Counted from the first letter of the stretch, positions 7,305-15,116 are shown. The stretch: 17,372 nt of DNA from Bacteroidales bacterium (GCA_030618905.1 JAUXCL010000022.1:1-17372), one strand, 5' to 3'. Notes: generated by a model from the letters alone, not told the origin. Made by a program: numbers and translations.

Positions 7305-7407
7305 TCATTGGTCCTTGGTAAGGATCGTGGACAAAATCTTTCTTGCTTAATGCTCCATTTGCTTTAATATAGTTTGCCACAACCAAAGCCGAAGATCTTA
7401 TTATTTG
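7305..7407 (-). pseudogene. Remnant of a four-helix-bundle (S23-family) gene
   Basis: On the minus strand, 7407 onward reads QIIRSSALVVANYIKANGA then LSKKDF, the counterpart of the QIIRSSGSVGANYIEANES region in the intact gene. After SKKDF the frame shifts. In the other frame the family tail RKILSTILTKDQ and its stop (7305-7307) are still readable, against RKILSSILIKSQ in the intact copy. The N-terminal third and about 50 codons of the middle are gone. The tail differs at several residues from the intact gene, so this copy probably derives from a diverged sister element and not from a recent deletion of the copy at 2133-2480. Confidence 0.8.
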
Positions 7408-7471
7408 TTTGAATCTTTTGAATTTAGAAATTGGAATTTATTTGGAATTTGGAATTCGGGATTTGGTGCTT
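7404..7471 (-). repeat. Right inverted repeat arm of cassette B
   Basis: The reverse complement reads AAGCACCAAATCCCGAATTC at its outer end and matches the left arm 7237-7294 with a few substitutions and one 7-base insertion. Its inner part (GTTTGAATCTTTTGAATTTA, 7407-7426) is identical to 2546-2565 of cassette A. Confidence 0.75.
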
Positions 7472-7480
7472 AGAGTTTCC

Positions 7481-8209
7481 CTAATCTGTTTTGGTAATTT
7501 TAAACCCAAGAAACAGCTGCAGATACAGGTTCCTCACCACATTATCCAGGTATTTGTAGTTTTTGTTGTAGATGGAAGTTAGGCCATAAGTGAAGGTGGC
7601 GCCAAGGTTAACGCGACGTTTGCCTTCGTATATGGTACCTATAATGATTGCATAATCCCAGGTATTGATTTCATCGCTCTGGTCGAAAGGCTCGTTTTCG
7701 ACATAGGTAAATGGATGTTTGGAATCACCGACTTCAATGTCGGCACTGCCATAATTACCTCCGTCAATCAGGTAAGAGATCTGAAAACCCGCCAGGAGCA
7801 AGCTGCGTTTTCCAACCTGGTAAGAAACATAAACCGGAACATCAAAATATTTGTTCGCAAACTTGCCTTCCACCCTTCCCCGGTAAGAGGTAAAAGCTTT
7901 AGAAGGAATGGTATCATTTGGGGTGATCGTGAGATACTCATAAACAGTATCTCCTGAAACAGGCGTATCGAAGCGGGCACCCTTGAAAGAATATTGAAAG
8001 TCTGCATGAACAGCCCATTTGTCTTTAAGCTGGTATTTGAAAAACGCACCAATGAGCGGTCCAACACCAACCATGCCCTTGGATCCTTTTTCGGCCACAC
8101 CGTATGGGGTTCCAATGTTTGCGCCTCCCTTGAGCCCGAAATTAAACTCTTGTGCTGTCACTTGTGAAAGAAGGCAGGCAACAAAAACTGTCAATACCAG
8201 TTGCCTCAT
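7481..8209 (-). CDS. Outer-membrane beta-barrel protein (PorT-like family)
   Basis: A 242-residue protein with a signal peptide (MRQLVLTVFVACLLSQVTA, cleavage before Q20) and alternating hydrophobic beta strands typical of the 8-stranded barrel family near PorT/OmpA-like domains: FNFGLKGGANIGTPYG at the N-terminus, GPLIGAFFKYQLKDKWAVHADFQYSFKGA, YFDVPVYVSYQV, and the closing VRNLYLQLFLGFKI. The GLKGGAN opening and the aromatic last strand are usual for this family. It is the third gene of the operon that begins at 10160, 28 bases behind the PCMD lipoprotein, so it may form an envelope complex with the two PCMD proteins. The barrel call is firm; no substrate can be read from the sequence. Confidence 0.85.
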   Translation of the reverse strand: MRQLVLTVFVACLLSQVTAQEFNFGLKGGANIGTPYGVAEKGSKGMVGVGPLIGAFFKYQLKDKWAVHADFQYSFKGARFDTPVSGDTVYEYLTITPNDTIPSKAFTSYRGRVEGKFANKYFDVPVYVSYQVGKRSLLLAGFQISYLIDGGNYGSADIEVGDSKHPFTYVENEPFDQSDEINTWDYAIIIGTIYEGKRRVNLGATFTYGLTSIYNKNYKYLDNVVRNLYLQLFLGFKITKTD

Positions 8210-8237
8210 GTGCTATAGTTTTTCCCTTTTCCGGGGT

Positions 8238-9224
8238 TTATTTTCCAAATTCAAACGATATATTATCGATATACAATGTGCTTCCAATCTTCGCTATGAA
8301 AAGTTCTCCTCCTGCCGACGAGGTAAAAATAACCTCAACTGAATCCGGTTCATCCTGTGAAAAATACTCAATCGGGAGATCGAAAGGTGTATAAACGTTT
8401 GTCGTATCTGTTCTTCTCATGACCGCTTCGCCCACTTTTACTCTTTTTTGAAGGTCCTTGTTCCATTTAAACAGTGTTGTTCTTATTTCGCAAGAGTCTC
8501 CCTCCTGTGGCTGGTACTTAAAATATCCTTTAAACCTTGTTGGTTTTGACTTGTAAGGAACCCCGACAATCAAACTCTCCAACGGCTTTTGCAGGTTTAC
8601 GGTAAAGACACCTGTGGATACATTCCCGGACAAAATTGGCAAATAAGATACAGAGTCGGTAAACATCCTGGCTGCATATTTTCCATGCTGCGCGTCTTCT
8701 GTTTTCAGGGTTGTTGCAAAATAAAGACTGGGGTTAAGGTCCACCAGTGTGTTAATCGTTGCCCATGCTCTGGGTGGTGCAAGATCTTCAAAATTAGGAT
8801 ACTGGATCCAGCGTTCCATATCAAAATTGTGTAAGGTATCCAATCCGGCAGTTTTCAGCATTATCGCATTGGAATTATTGCTTTCGCCATTGCTGTTATA
8901 AGCCCGTAAACGGTAATAGTAGGTACTCGTCTTATCAAGGCCTTTGACTTCACCGATCAATACATTTCCAATATCTTTTCCGTTGTACCCGGCAACAAAA
9001 TTTGTAAAACTGTTATCGGTGGCCACATCCAGCTTATAGCCGCTTACATTTTCAACACCTGTCCATTCGGCAAAGAAATAGGTGGAGTAAATCCAAATTC
9101 CTTTAACCGCTGTGGGAGATTGGGGTGGATTATTAGTATCATCTTCATCTTTCTTGCAGGCATATATTACCAGCATCAGCGCAAGTAATAATGAACCAAT
9201 TAGAAAAATTGAACTTTTTCTCAT
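8238..9224 (-). CDS. PCMD-domain lipoprotein with fibronectin III domain
   Basis: A 328-residue lipoprotein with lipobox VIYAC and lipidated Cys23. The residues that follow, KKDEDD, fit the K-(D/E)2 type lipoprotein export signal of Bacteroidota, so it is probably on the outer face of the outer membrane. Residues about 35-127 look like a fibronectin type III domain (SPTAVKGIWI, AEWTGVENVSGYKLDV, STYYYRLRAYNSNGES). From about 130 to the end is a PCMD (putative carbohydrate metabolism) domain with FDMERW, KSKPTRFKGYFKYQP and STLYIDNISFEF. The downstream half is clearly paralogous to the T9SS-sorted protein encoded just upstream. Sugar or surface-polymer binding is the usual guess for PCMD but is not proven. 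The gene is the middle member of the 10160-7481 operon. Confidence 0.85.
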   Translation of the reverse strand: MRKSSIFLIGSLLLALMLVIYACKKDEDDTNNPPQSPTAVKGIWIYSTYFFAEWTGVENVSGYKLDVATDNSFTNFVAGYNGKDIGNVLIGEVKGLDKTSTYYYRLRAYNSNGESNNSNAIMLKTAGLDTLHNFDMERWIQYPNFEDLAPPRAWATINTLVDLNPSLYFATTLKTEDAQHGKYAARMFTDSVSYLPILSGNVSTGVFTVNLQKPLESLIVGVPYKSKPTRFKGYFKYQPQEGDSCEIRTTLFKWNKDLQKRVKVGEAVMRRTDTTNVYTPFDLPIEYFSQDEPDSVEVIFTSSAGGELFIAKIGSTLYIDNISFEFGK

Positions 9225-9251
9225 GATCGTAATTTTAGTATAAATAAGTTA

Positions 9252-10160
9252 TTAATTGACAACGAAAGAACCGGAGCTGATGCGCTTTTTGCCATCAAGA
9301 ACGTGGAAATAATAGGTTCCGGATGAAAGGTTCCCGATGTCCAGTGTTGTTTTCTGTTGATTGATCTTTTGGGAACTAACGATTTGTCCTTCGGTATTAT
9401 ATATGATCAGGTCGCTTTGGTCTATTTTTTTCTCAAAATCAAAGTTTATAAGCTCCGTTGCCGGATTCGGGTAAACATTGACTTTCACGGCAGGGATAAT
9501 GTCCATTGCAATTCCTTGTTCTCCCTCAAATTCCACAGCATCAACCCACATGGTGGATCCGGGAACCGGGTTGAACAAACTGGCAGAAGATACAATAATA
9601 ATGTTCATTGTATCAGGGGTCTTGTCGCCGAAAAAATTAATGTCTATGTCAAACTCTGTCCATTCCGAAACCGCTTCGGCACCATAAAAAACACCTGCAC
9701 CAATAGTATCTCTTTTGCCTTTTACAGGTAAAAATTGGGTAAAAATTACAAAAACCGCGCAAGAATCCGGCTCCTCTAAGGCAGGCGCATATTTATATTG
9801 TCCTTTAAGTTTGGCTGGTTTGCTGGTCCATGGAATACCACCATCAACAGATGCCTCTGTGGTAATAAGATTAACAGTGAGCCAGCCCAGGGTCACAGTG
9901 CCCGGAACTTTAAATGTCAACACAAAAATGGATGTAAGTTTTGCCGACAAAAGCCCATCATAAGGGTCGTCTGAATCTCTTGTTACACATTGAAGTCCGG
10001 CTAACATGGTGTAGGGATTGGGGGTACCCCAACTTATGGGTGCCTCGATAGTATCATTCCACGCTTCATAGCTGGGGTTTGGGATTTCATCCGATTTCTG
10101 TGCGCTTGCTTGTAACGCGATGAAAATGAGCGTAATAATAAATAGTAGTGTTCTTTTCAT
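9252..10160 (-). CDS. PCMD-domain protein with T9SS type A sorting domain
   Basis: A 302-residue exported protein. The signal peptide is MKRTLLFIITLIFIALQASA, cut before Q21. A PCMD domain occupies about 22-212: an N-terminal PNPSYEAW segment, TSKPAKLKGQYKYAP, EWTEFDIDINFFGDK and STMWVDAVEFEG. The C-terminus (about 226-302) is a T9SS type A sorting domain: VNVYPNPATELINF, then LSSGTYYFHVLDGKKRISSG and a final SFVVN. It should therefore cross the outer membrane through the type IX system and be anchored or released there. The ATG at 10160 is used because the signal peptide begins there and because the promoter at 10200-10230 lies inside the longer frame that starts at 10229. It is the first gene of the three-gene operon, 27 bases before its lipoprotein paralog. 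Confidence 0.9.
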   Translation of the reverse strand: MKRTLLFIITLIFIALQASAQKSDEIPNPSYEAWNDTIEAPISWGTPNPYTMLAGLQCVTRDSDDPYDGLLSAKLTSIFVLTFKVPGTVTLGWLTVNLITTEASVDGGIPWTSKPAKLKGQYKYAPALEEPDSCAVFVIFTQFLPVKGKRDTIGAGVFYGAEAVSEWTEFDIDINFFGDKTPDTMNIIIVSSASLFNPVPGSTMWVDAVEFEGEQGIAMDIIPAVKVNVYPNPATELINFDFEKKIDQSDLIIYNTEGQIVSSQKINQQKTTLDIGNLSSGTYYFHVLDGKKRISSGSFVVN

Positions 10161-10199
10161 AATTTCAAGATCTAGGTTAACTATCGTTATTTCCAGTCG

Positions 10200-10230
10200 C
10201 AAATATAATGAATCAAAATTAAATACCAAA
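10200..10230 (-). promoter_or_regulatory. Bacteroidota promoter of the PCMD/beta-barrel operon
   Basis: On the minus strand TTTG (10230-10227) is followed by a 19-base spacer and TATATTTG (10207-10200), a full match to the -33/-7 consensus at the ideal distance. Transcription should begin near 10194, about 34 bases before the ATG at 10160. The -33 box lies 3 bases past the comF stop codon. Confidence 0.8.
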
Positions 10231-10232
10231 TT

Positions 10233-10928
10233 TCAAGACGCAAATGCCATGGCCACAACCCACACTTTAACCCCTTCTGCCTTCTGTAATGCATGCACAC
10301 ATGCCTCTATGGTAGAACCTGTGGTGATGACATCATCCACAAGAAGTATGTTTTTGTTTTTCAGAGACTTATTGTTCCGTGTGGCAAAAATGTTTTCCAC
10401 ATTTTTCCAGCGGCCAAACCTGGATTTCCTGGTTTGGGTCTGGCTTGCTTTTGTTCTGTATAATATTTTGGTATTGACAGGGATATTCATTGATTTAGCC
10501 AGTCCCCGTGCAAATATTTCACTTTGGTTAAACCCCCTTAGTCGCATTTTTTTAGGATGCAGGGGCACGGGTATGATCAGGTCGGGCATTTGATATAGTG
10601 GGGCTTTGCTAAGATCCCTTCCATAAATTTCGCCAATACGGATACCTATTTCTTTCTTGCCCCGGTATTTCAATTGATGAACCAGTTTTTGCACTTTTCC
10701 ATTCTTAACATAAAAATAATATGCGCTGGTTTTTTCAATCCTTACCCGGCCCCAAAAAACCTGGTCGGCAAGGCTTTCCGGATCCAGATGAAATTTGGTT
10801 TCAGGCAATTGATACAGGCAGGCAGTGCAAAGGGCCTGTTCGTGCATAAAAAGCGCCTGTCCGCAGGAATGACATAAGCGCGGGAAAAGAAGACCCAGTA
10901 AATCAGTGATAAAAAAATTTACTTTCAT
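10233..10928 (-). CDS. comF: ComF-family amidophosphoribosyltransferase-like protein
   Basis: A 231-residue protein with the two parts of the ComF family. An N-terminal zinc ribbon has Cys19-x2-Cys22 and Cys34-x2-Cys37. A C-terminal phosphoribosyltransferase fold has PVPLHPKKMRLRGFNQSE (120-137), the family hallmark, and the PRPP loop ILLVDDVITTGST (194-206). In Haemophilus and Bacillus relatives take part in uptake or processing of transforming DNA. Many bacteria without known competence also carry one, so the role here is uncertain. The length is usual. It is divergent from the ABC ATPase and ends just before the PCMD operon promoter, so it appears to be a single-gene unit. Confidence 0.93.
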   Translation of the reverse strand: MKVNFFITDLLGLLFPRLCHSCGQALFMHEQALCTACLYQLPETKFHLDPESLADQVFWGRVRIEKTSAYYFYVKNGKVQKLVHQLKYRGKKEIGIRIGEIYGRDLSKAPLYQMPDLIIPVPLHPKKMRLRGFNQSEIFARGLAKSMNIPVNTKILYRTKASQTQTRKSRFGRWKNVENIFATRNNKSLKNKNILLVDDVITTGSTIEACVHALQKAEGVKVWVVAMAFAS

Positions 10929-10980
10929 GGCTTTGTTTATAGATTAATCCCCGTATTATGGTTTTGTTCCCTCCAGGTTG

Positions 10981-10988
10981 TATCTTTG
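10981..10988 (+). promoter_or_regulatory. Candidate -7 element for the ABC ATPase-rnr unit
   Basis: TATCTTTG matches TAnnTTTG exactly. The nearest TTTG upstream (10963-10966) is only 14 bases away, so the -33 half is weak. If used, transcription would begin near 10994, which excludes the TTG at 10978 as start and favours the TTG at 11017. Confidence 0.5.
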
Positions 10989-11016
10989 TGGCTGCAATTT
11001 GATCAAAAAGACAATT

Positions 11017-12741
11017 TTGAAGCAGCACGATTCGATTCTTTCGGTTCAGGATTTATCCATTTCTTTTGGAACCGACCGGGGCAAGATAACAGCAGTTGAC
11101 AATGTCTCTTTTTCCCTGAAAAGATCCGGCACCCTGGGTATTGTTGGTGAATCAGGGTCTGGAAAATCTGTTACTTCATTGTCTGTCATGCGCTTGATTG
11201 CCAGTCCACCGGGAAACATCGACAGCGGCAAAATCTTTTATCATGACAGCTCGGGGGCATCTCTTGACCTGCTGAAACTCAAGGAAAATGATCTGCGCAA
11301 AATTCGCGGCAAGGATATCGCCATGATCTTCCAGGAGCCCATGACTTCATTAAACCCCGTTTTTACCTGTGGCAACCAGGTTGCCGAGGTCATCATGGAA
11401 CACCGGGGGTTCTCCCGAAAAGACGCGAAAGAAAAAACCCTGCAGCTTTTTGATGAGGTGTTTTTGCCCCGGCCAAATGACATTTTCCGATCATATCCAT
11501 ATCAGCTCTCCGGGGGCCAGAAGCAGCGTGTCATGATCGCCATGGCCATGTCGTGCAATCCATCTGTTTTGATTGCAGATGAACCCACCACCGCACTGGA
11601 TGTCACGGTTCAGAAAAGTATTCTCGACCTGATGAGGTCTTTGCAGGAAAAACACGGAATGGCCATAATTTTTATCAGTCACGACCTGGGTGTCATTGCA
11701 GAAATCGCACAGGATGTAGTAGTCATGTACCAGGGAAAAATTGTTGAATCAGGGCCTGTGGAAACTGTTTTCCATAGCCCACAACATCCGTATACCAAAG
11801 GTTTACTTGCGTGCAGGCCATCTCTTGATAAGCATTTTAAAAGACTTCCCACAATAAATGATTATCTCAATGCACAGGAGGGGGTTGATCCGCTTGCCGG
11901 CCTGTTAATCCATAAGGAGGAACAAAATGCAATAGCGAAAATTCAAAACGGAAAAGAAGTCTTGCTTAATGTACGGGGCCTTAAAACCTATTTCCCTGTT
12001 CGTAAGGGTTTGTTTGGAGGGGTTCGTGGACAGGTCAGGGCTGTTGATGGTGTTAGTTTTGAGGTTTTACAGGGAGAAACCCTGGGCCTGGTAGGTGAAA
12101 GTGGTTGTGGCAAGACCACCCTTGGAAGAACAATATTAAGGCTTATCGAACCCACCGGTGGAGACATCCGGTTTAACGGAACCCGGATTAACGGGCTGAA
12201 CAACCGTTCAATGCGTCTTTTGCGGCGCAACATGCAAATCATATTCCAGGATCCCTATTCTTCATTAAATCCGCGATTGCCGGTAGGCACAGCCGTTGTT
12301 GAACCCATGACCGTACATCACCTGTATGGCAACGAAAAAATAAGGAACGAAAAGGCCATGGAGCTTTTGCACAGGGTAAATCTTGATTCAACATACTTCC
12401 AGCGCTATCCGCACGAACTGTCCGGCGGACAAAGGCAACGGATATGCATTGCCCGGGCCCTGGCTGTAGAACCGCGTTTTATCATTTGTGATGAGTCGGT
12501 GTCTGCCCTGGATGTGTCTATCCAGGCTCAAATACTGAACCTGCTTAACGATTTGAAAGAAGAATACAAAATGACATATATTTTCATTTCTCATGATCTT
12601 GCGGTAGTCAAATTTATGTCCGACAGGATGATGGTCATGAAAAGCGGAAAAATTGAAGAGATGGGCCCGGCAGAAGATATTTACCGGAATCCCGGATCGG
12701 ATTATACCAGAAAGTTAATTGAAGCAATTCCCAGAGGATAA
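11017..12741 (+). CDS. Fused oligopeptide-type ABC transporter ATPase (OppD-OppF-like)
   Basis: This protein, 574 residues from the chosen start, contains two complete nucleotide-binding domains of the peptide/nickel (Dpp/Opp) importer class. Domain 1 has Walker A GESGSGKS (44-51), signature LSGGQKQR (164-171), Walker B VLIADEP and SHDLGV. It ends with the oligopeptide-transporter C-terminal signature SPQHPYTKGLLAC. Domain 2 has Walker A GESGCGKT (360-367), LSGGQRQR (468-475), Walker B FIICDES and SHDLAV. It should energise import of peptides or a similar solute, but no permease or binding protein is in the window. No ATG lies before the first conserved strand. A TTG at 11017 (then KQHDSILSVQDLSISF) is preferred; TTG at 10999 or 10978 is possible. 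The gene is followed 22 bases later by rnr. Confidence 0.92.
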   Translation: MKQHDSILSVQDLSISFGTDRGKITAVDNVSFSLKRSGTLGIVGESGSGKSVTSLSVMRLIASPPGNIDSGKIFYHDSSGASLDLLKLKENDLRKIRGKDIAMIFQEPMTSLNPVFTCGNQVAEVIMEHRGFSRKDAKEKTLQLFDEVFLPRPNDIFRSYPYQLSGGQKQRVMIAMAMSCNPSVLIADEPTTALDVTVQKSILDLMRSLQEKHGMAIIFISHDLGVIAEIAQDVVVMYQGKIVESGPVETVFHSPQHPYTKGLLACRPSLDKHFKRLPTINDYLNAQEGVDPLAGLLIHKEEQNAIAKIQNGKEVLLNVRGLKTYFPVRKGLFGGVRGQVRAVDGVSFEVLQGETLGLVGESGCGKTTLGRTILRLIEPTGGDIRFNGTRINGLNNRSMRLLRRNMQIIFQDPYSSLNPRLPVGTAVVEPMTVHHLYGNEKIRNEKAMELLHRVNLDSTYFQRYPHELSGGQRQRICIARALAVEPRFIICDESVSALDVSIQAQILNLLNDLKEEYKMTYIFISHDLAVVKFMSDRMMVMKSGKIEEMGPAEDIYRNPGSDYTRKLIEAIPRG

Positions 12742-12763
12742 AAATCCATACTTAAACAAGAAT

Positions 12764-14932
12764 ATGGCAAGAAAGAAAAAACCAATGAAGCGGCCAACCG
12801 GAAGAAAAAAGGCCATCGAGAAACAAATCACGGATGTTTTTCGCAAGCAACCACACCGGTCCTTGAACTATAAACAGATATCCGTCAAAATCAGCGCTAA
12901 GGACCAGGCAAGCAGAGACCTGGTAAATACTGTTCTGGTGGATTTGTATAAAAAGGAGATCCTTGATGAGGTAAAGCCGGGAAAATACCGGCTAAACCCG
13001 GAATACCTGAGCAGGTTCTCTCCTCCTGCTTCAACAATCACCGGTATTGTGGATATGAAACAGACCGGCAAGGCTTATATTATACCCGATGAGGGTGGCG
13101 AGGATGTTTTTATTTCCGCCAACAATACTTATCATGCCCTGCATGGCGATACGGTCAGGGTTAGGATGTTTCCCAAAAGGCCCAAGAAAAAGCTGGAGGG
13201 TCAAATCATCGAGATCATCAAAAGGAAAAAAGAACAGTTTGTTGGTGTCATTGAGGTATCTAAAGAGTTTGCTTTTCTCATTCCCGACAGCCATAATATG
13301 CCATTTGATATATTTATTCCCAAAGAAAAAGTACTTGGCGCCAGGCATGGGGAAAAAATTGTGGCCCGCATCACTGATTGGCCGGAGCATTCCAAAAATC
13401 CTTTCGGAGAGGTTGTTCGTGTATTGGGTATGCCGGGTATCAACCAGGTGGAAATGCAATCCATCCTTGTTGAATATGATTTCCCTTTATCATTTTCAAA
13501 TGCCGTTGAGAAAGAGGCTGCTAATATTTCCACCGGAATCACAGACAGGGAAATTGCTTCCCGGCGGGACTTCAGAACTGTCTTCACCATGACCATCGAC
13601 CCGGAAGATGCCAAGGATTATGATGATGCTTTGTCATTGAAACCCTTGAAAAATGGCAATTGGGAAATTGGGGTTCATATTGCGGATGTTTCTTTTTATG
13701 TAAAAGAAAACTCCCTGATTGAGAAAGAGGCATTTGGCAGGGCAACCTCTGTTTATCTGGTAGACAGGGTTATTCCCATGTTGCCCGAAAAGCTTTCGAA
13801 TAATGTTTGTTCCCTGAGGCCCAGGGAAGATAAGCTTTGCTTTTCCGCTGTTTTTGAAATGACAGAAGATGGAGCTGTTATTGACCAGTGGTTTGGAAAA
13901 ACCATCATAAACTCTGATCGCCGTTTTAATTATGGGGAAGTACAAAAGATCATTGAAGACCAAAAGGGTGAATTTGCCAACGAGATCCTGACACTTCACC
14001 GGGTGGCATCAAAATTACGGGTACAGCGGTTCAAAAACGGGGCTATTAACTTCCAAACAGTAGAAGTGAAGTTCAAGCTGGACGAGGAAGGCCATCCCGT
14101 ATCTGCATACATCAAAGAGCAAAAAGAATCCAATCATCTCATTGAGGACTTTATGTTGCTGGCCAACAAGAGGGTAGCTGAATTTATTGGCAAAACCAGG
14201 GGGAAGAAAAAGCCCAAACCATTTGTTTACCGTATTCATGACACACCCCAGCCGGAAAAACTGGCCACTTTTGTCCAGTTTGTAAATAAGCTGGGCTATC
14301 AGATGAATGTTGGATCCCATGTCAGTCTTGCTAAGTCCTTCAATAACCTTTTTAAGCAAATTGCCGGTAAGGGTGAGGAGAATATGATTGAGACCATTGC
14401 GATACGCACAATGGCAAAGGCTGAATATGCCACACAAAACATAGGGCATTATGGTCTTGCTTTTCCTTATTATACACATTTTACCTCTCCCATCAGGCGT
14501 TATCCTGATCTTATCGTGCATCGTCTTTTACAACACTACCTGGATGGTGGAGCCCCTGTAAACCAGGCAACCTACGAAGAGATATGTGTGCACTCTTCTG
14601 AAATGGAACGAAAAGCCGTTGAGGCCGAAAGGGCATCGATAAAATACAAACAGGCGGAATACCTGCTCGACAAGATCGGAGAGGAGTTTTACGGGCTTAT
14701 TTCCGGCGTAAGTAAGTGGGGTATCTATGTGGAGCTTGCCGGAAATAAATGCGAGGGCATGGTACGCTTACAGGATCTGGATGATGACTTTTATTACCTT
14801 GATGAAGAAAACTACCAGGTCATTGGGCAGCGCCACGGGCAGCAGTATAAGCTGGGCGACAAAGTAAGGGTAAGGGTCAAGAAAATTGATCTCTCCAGGA
14901 AACAGATGGATTTTGAAATGATAGAACCTTAA
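12764..14932 (+). CDS. rnr: Ribonuclease R
   Basis: A 722-residue 3'-5' exoribonuclease of the RNase II/R family that degrades structured RNA. In order there are a basic N-terminus (RKKKPMKRPTGRKK), a winged-helix segment (about 18-80), cold-shock domains (about 90-225; GIVDMKQTGKAYI and VGVIEVSKEFAFLIPD), the RNB catalytic domain with D279, D285, D287 and D288 in DPEDAKDYDDALSL, the conserved YTHFTSPIRRYPDLIVHR (570-587), and a C-terminal S1 domain (about 641-718; GLISGVSKWGIYVEL). It lacks the long lysine-rich tail of the E. coli enzyme. The start is the ATG at 12764. An in-frame TTG at 12719 lies within the end of the ABC gene and is not needed. The 22-base gap suggests cotranscription with the ATPase. 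Confidence 0.96.
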   Translation: MARKKKPMKRPTGRKKAIEKQITDVFRKQPHRSLNYKQISVKISAKDQASRDLVNTVLVDLYKKEILDEVKPGKYRLNPEYLSRFSPPASTITGIVDMKQTGKAYIIPDEGGEDVFISANNTYHALHGDTVRVRMFPKRPKKKLEGQIIEIIKRKKEQFVGVIEVSKEFAFLIPDSHNMPFDIFIPKEKVLGARHGEKIVARITDWPEHSKNPFGEVVRVLGMPGINQVEMQSILVEYDFPLSFSNAVEKEAANISTGITDREIASRRDFRTVFTMTIDPEDAKDYDDALSLKPLKNGNWEIGVHIADVSFYVKENSLIEKEAFGRATSVYLVDRVIPMLPEKLSNNVCSLRPREDKLCFSAVFEMTEDGAVIDQWFGKTIINSDRRFNYGEVQKIIEDQKGEFANEILTLHRVASKLRVQRFKNGAINFQTVEVKFKLDEEGHPVSAYIKEQKESNHLIEDFMLLANKRVAEFIGKTRGKKKPKPFVYRIHDTPQPEKLATFVQFVNKLGYQMNVGSHVSLAKSFNNLFKQIAGKGEENMIETIAIRTMAKAEYATQNIGHYGLAFPYYTHFTSPIRRYPDLIVHRLLQHYLDGGAPVNQATYEEICVHSSEMERKAVEAERASIKYKQAEYLLDKIGEEFYGLISGVSKWGIYVELAGNKCEGMVRLQDLDDDFYYLDEENYQVIGQRHGQQYKLGDKVRVRVKKIDLSRKQMDFEMIEP

Positions 14933-14940
14933 GGGCCGGT

Positions 14941-15114
14941 TTATTTTCGTTTAGACATCCACGACAGGGCCAGGCCCAGCAATGGGCTCAGCAAAAAGCT
15001 GAGAAAGAATGACCATTCTTCTCCAATTTTCCTTTTCTTGCCCACTTTTTCTGCAACCACCAGGGCCAGAATGTACCATAGGAAGAATGCTATTATTATA
15101 AGTGTTTCAATCAT
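14941..15114 (-). CDS. Small two-helix membrane protein (57 residues)
   Basis: This short frame starts with ATG at 15114 and stops with TAA at 14941-14943. It reads MIETLIIIAFFLWYILALVV, then a basic-acidic loop (AEKVGKKRKIGEEW), then a second hydrophobic segment (SFFLSFLLSPLLGLALSW) and a basic end (MSKRK). This is a believable hairpin of two membrane helices. The start lies only 2 bases after the stop of the PepSY-type gene, so translation is probably coupled, and the gene ends 8 bases before the rnr stop on the other strand. I do not recognise a named family. The helices, loop charge and coupling all argue that it is real and belongs to the upstream two genes. Confidence 0.7.
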   Translation of the reverse strand: MIETLIIIAFFLWYILALVVAEKVGKKRKIGEEWSFFLSFLLSPLLGLALSWMSKRK

Positions 15115-15116
15115 TT

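Larger units (their letters stand above)
7237..7471. mobile_element. Deleted copy (B) of the inverted-repeat four-helix-bundle cassette
   Basis: A 235-bp unit whose ends match as inverted repeats: AAGTACCAAATCCC at 7237-7250 against the complement of GGGATTTGGTGCTT at 7458-7471 (one mismatch), continuing with interruptions to about 7294 and back to about 7404. The interior matches cassette A in the same orientation. The two are alignable at 7291-7343 with about 2120-2171, then at 7344-7410 with 2319-2384, then at 7404-7425 with about 2542-2562. Two blocks of A (about 2172-2318 and 2385-2541) are missing. Like A, the unit lies between convergent genes, beginning 16 bases after the lamin-tail stop and ending 9 bases before the beta-barrel gene stop. 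It cannot encode an intact protein, so it resembles a non-autonomous derivative. Confidence 0.7.

Noticed and set aside
7120..7386. Open frame on the minus strand beginning VVANYIKANGALSKKDF
   Set aside because: Only its first part is homologous to the S23 gene. After SKKDF it runs out of frame through the cassette repeat and into the antisense of the lamin-tail gene, so it is a deletion product and not a gene.
10161..10229. N-terminal extension of the T9SS-sorted PCMD protein
   Set aside because: The signal peptide begins at 10160, and a consensus promoter (10200-10230) lies inside the extension.
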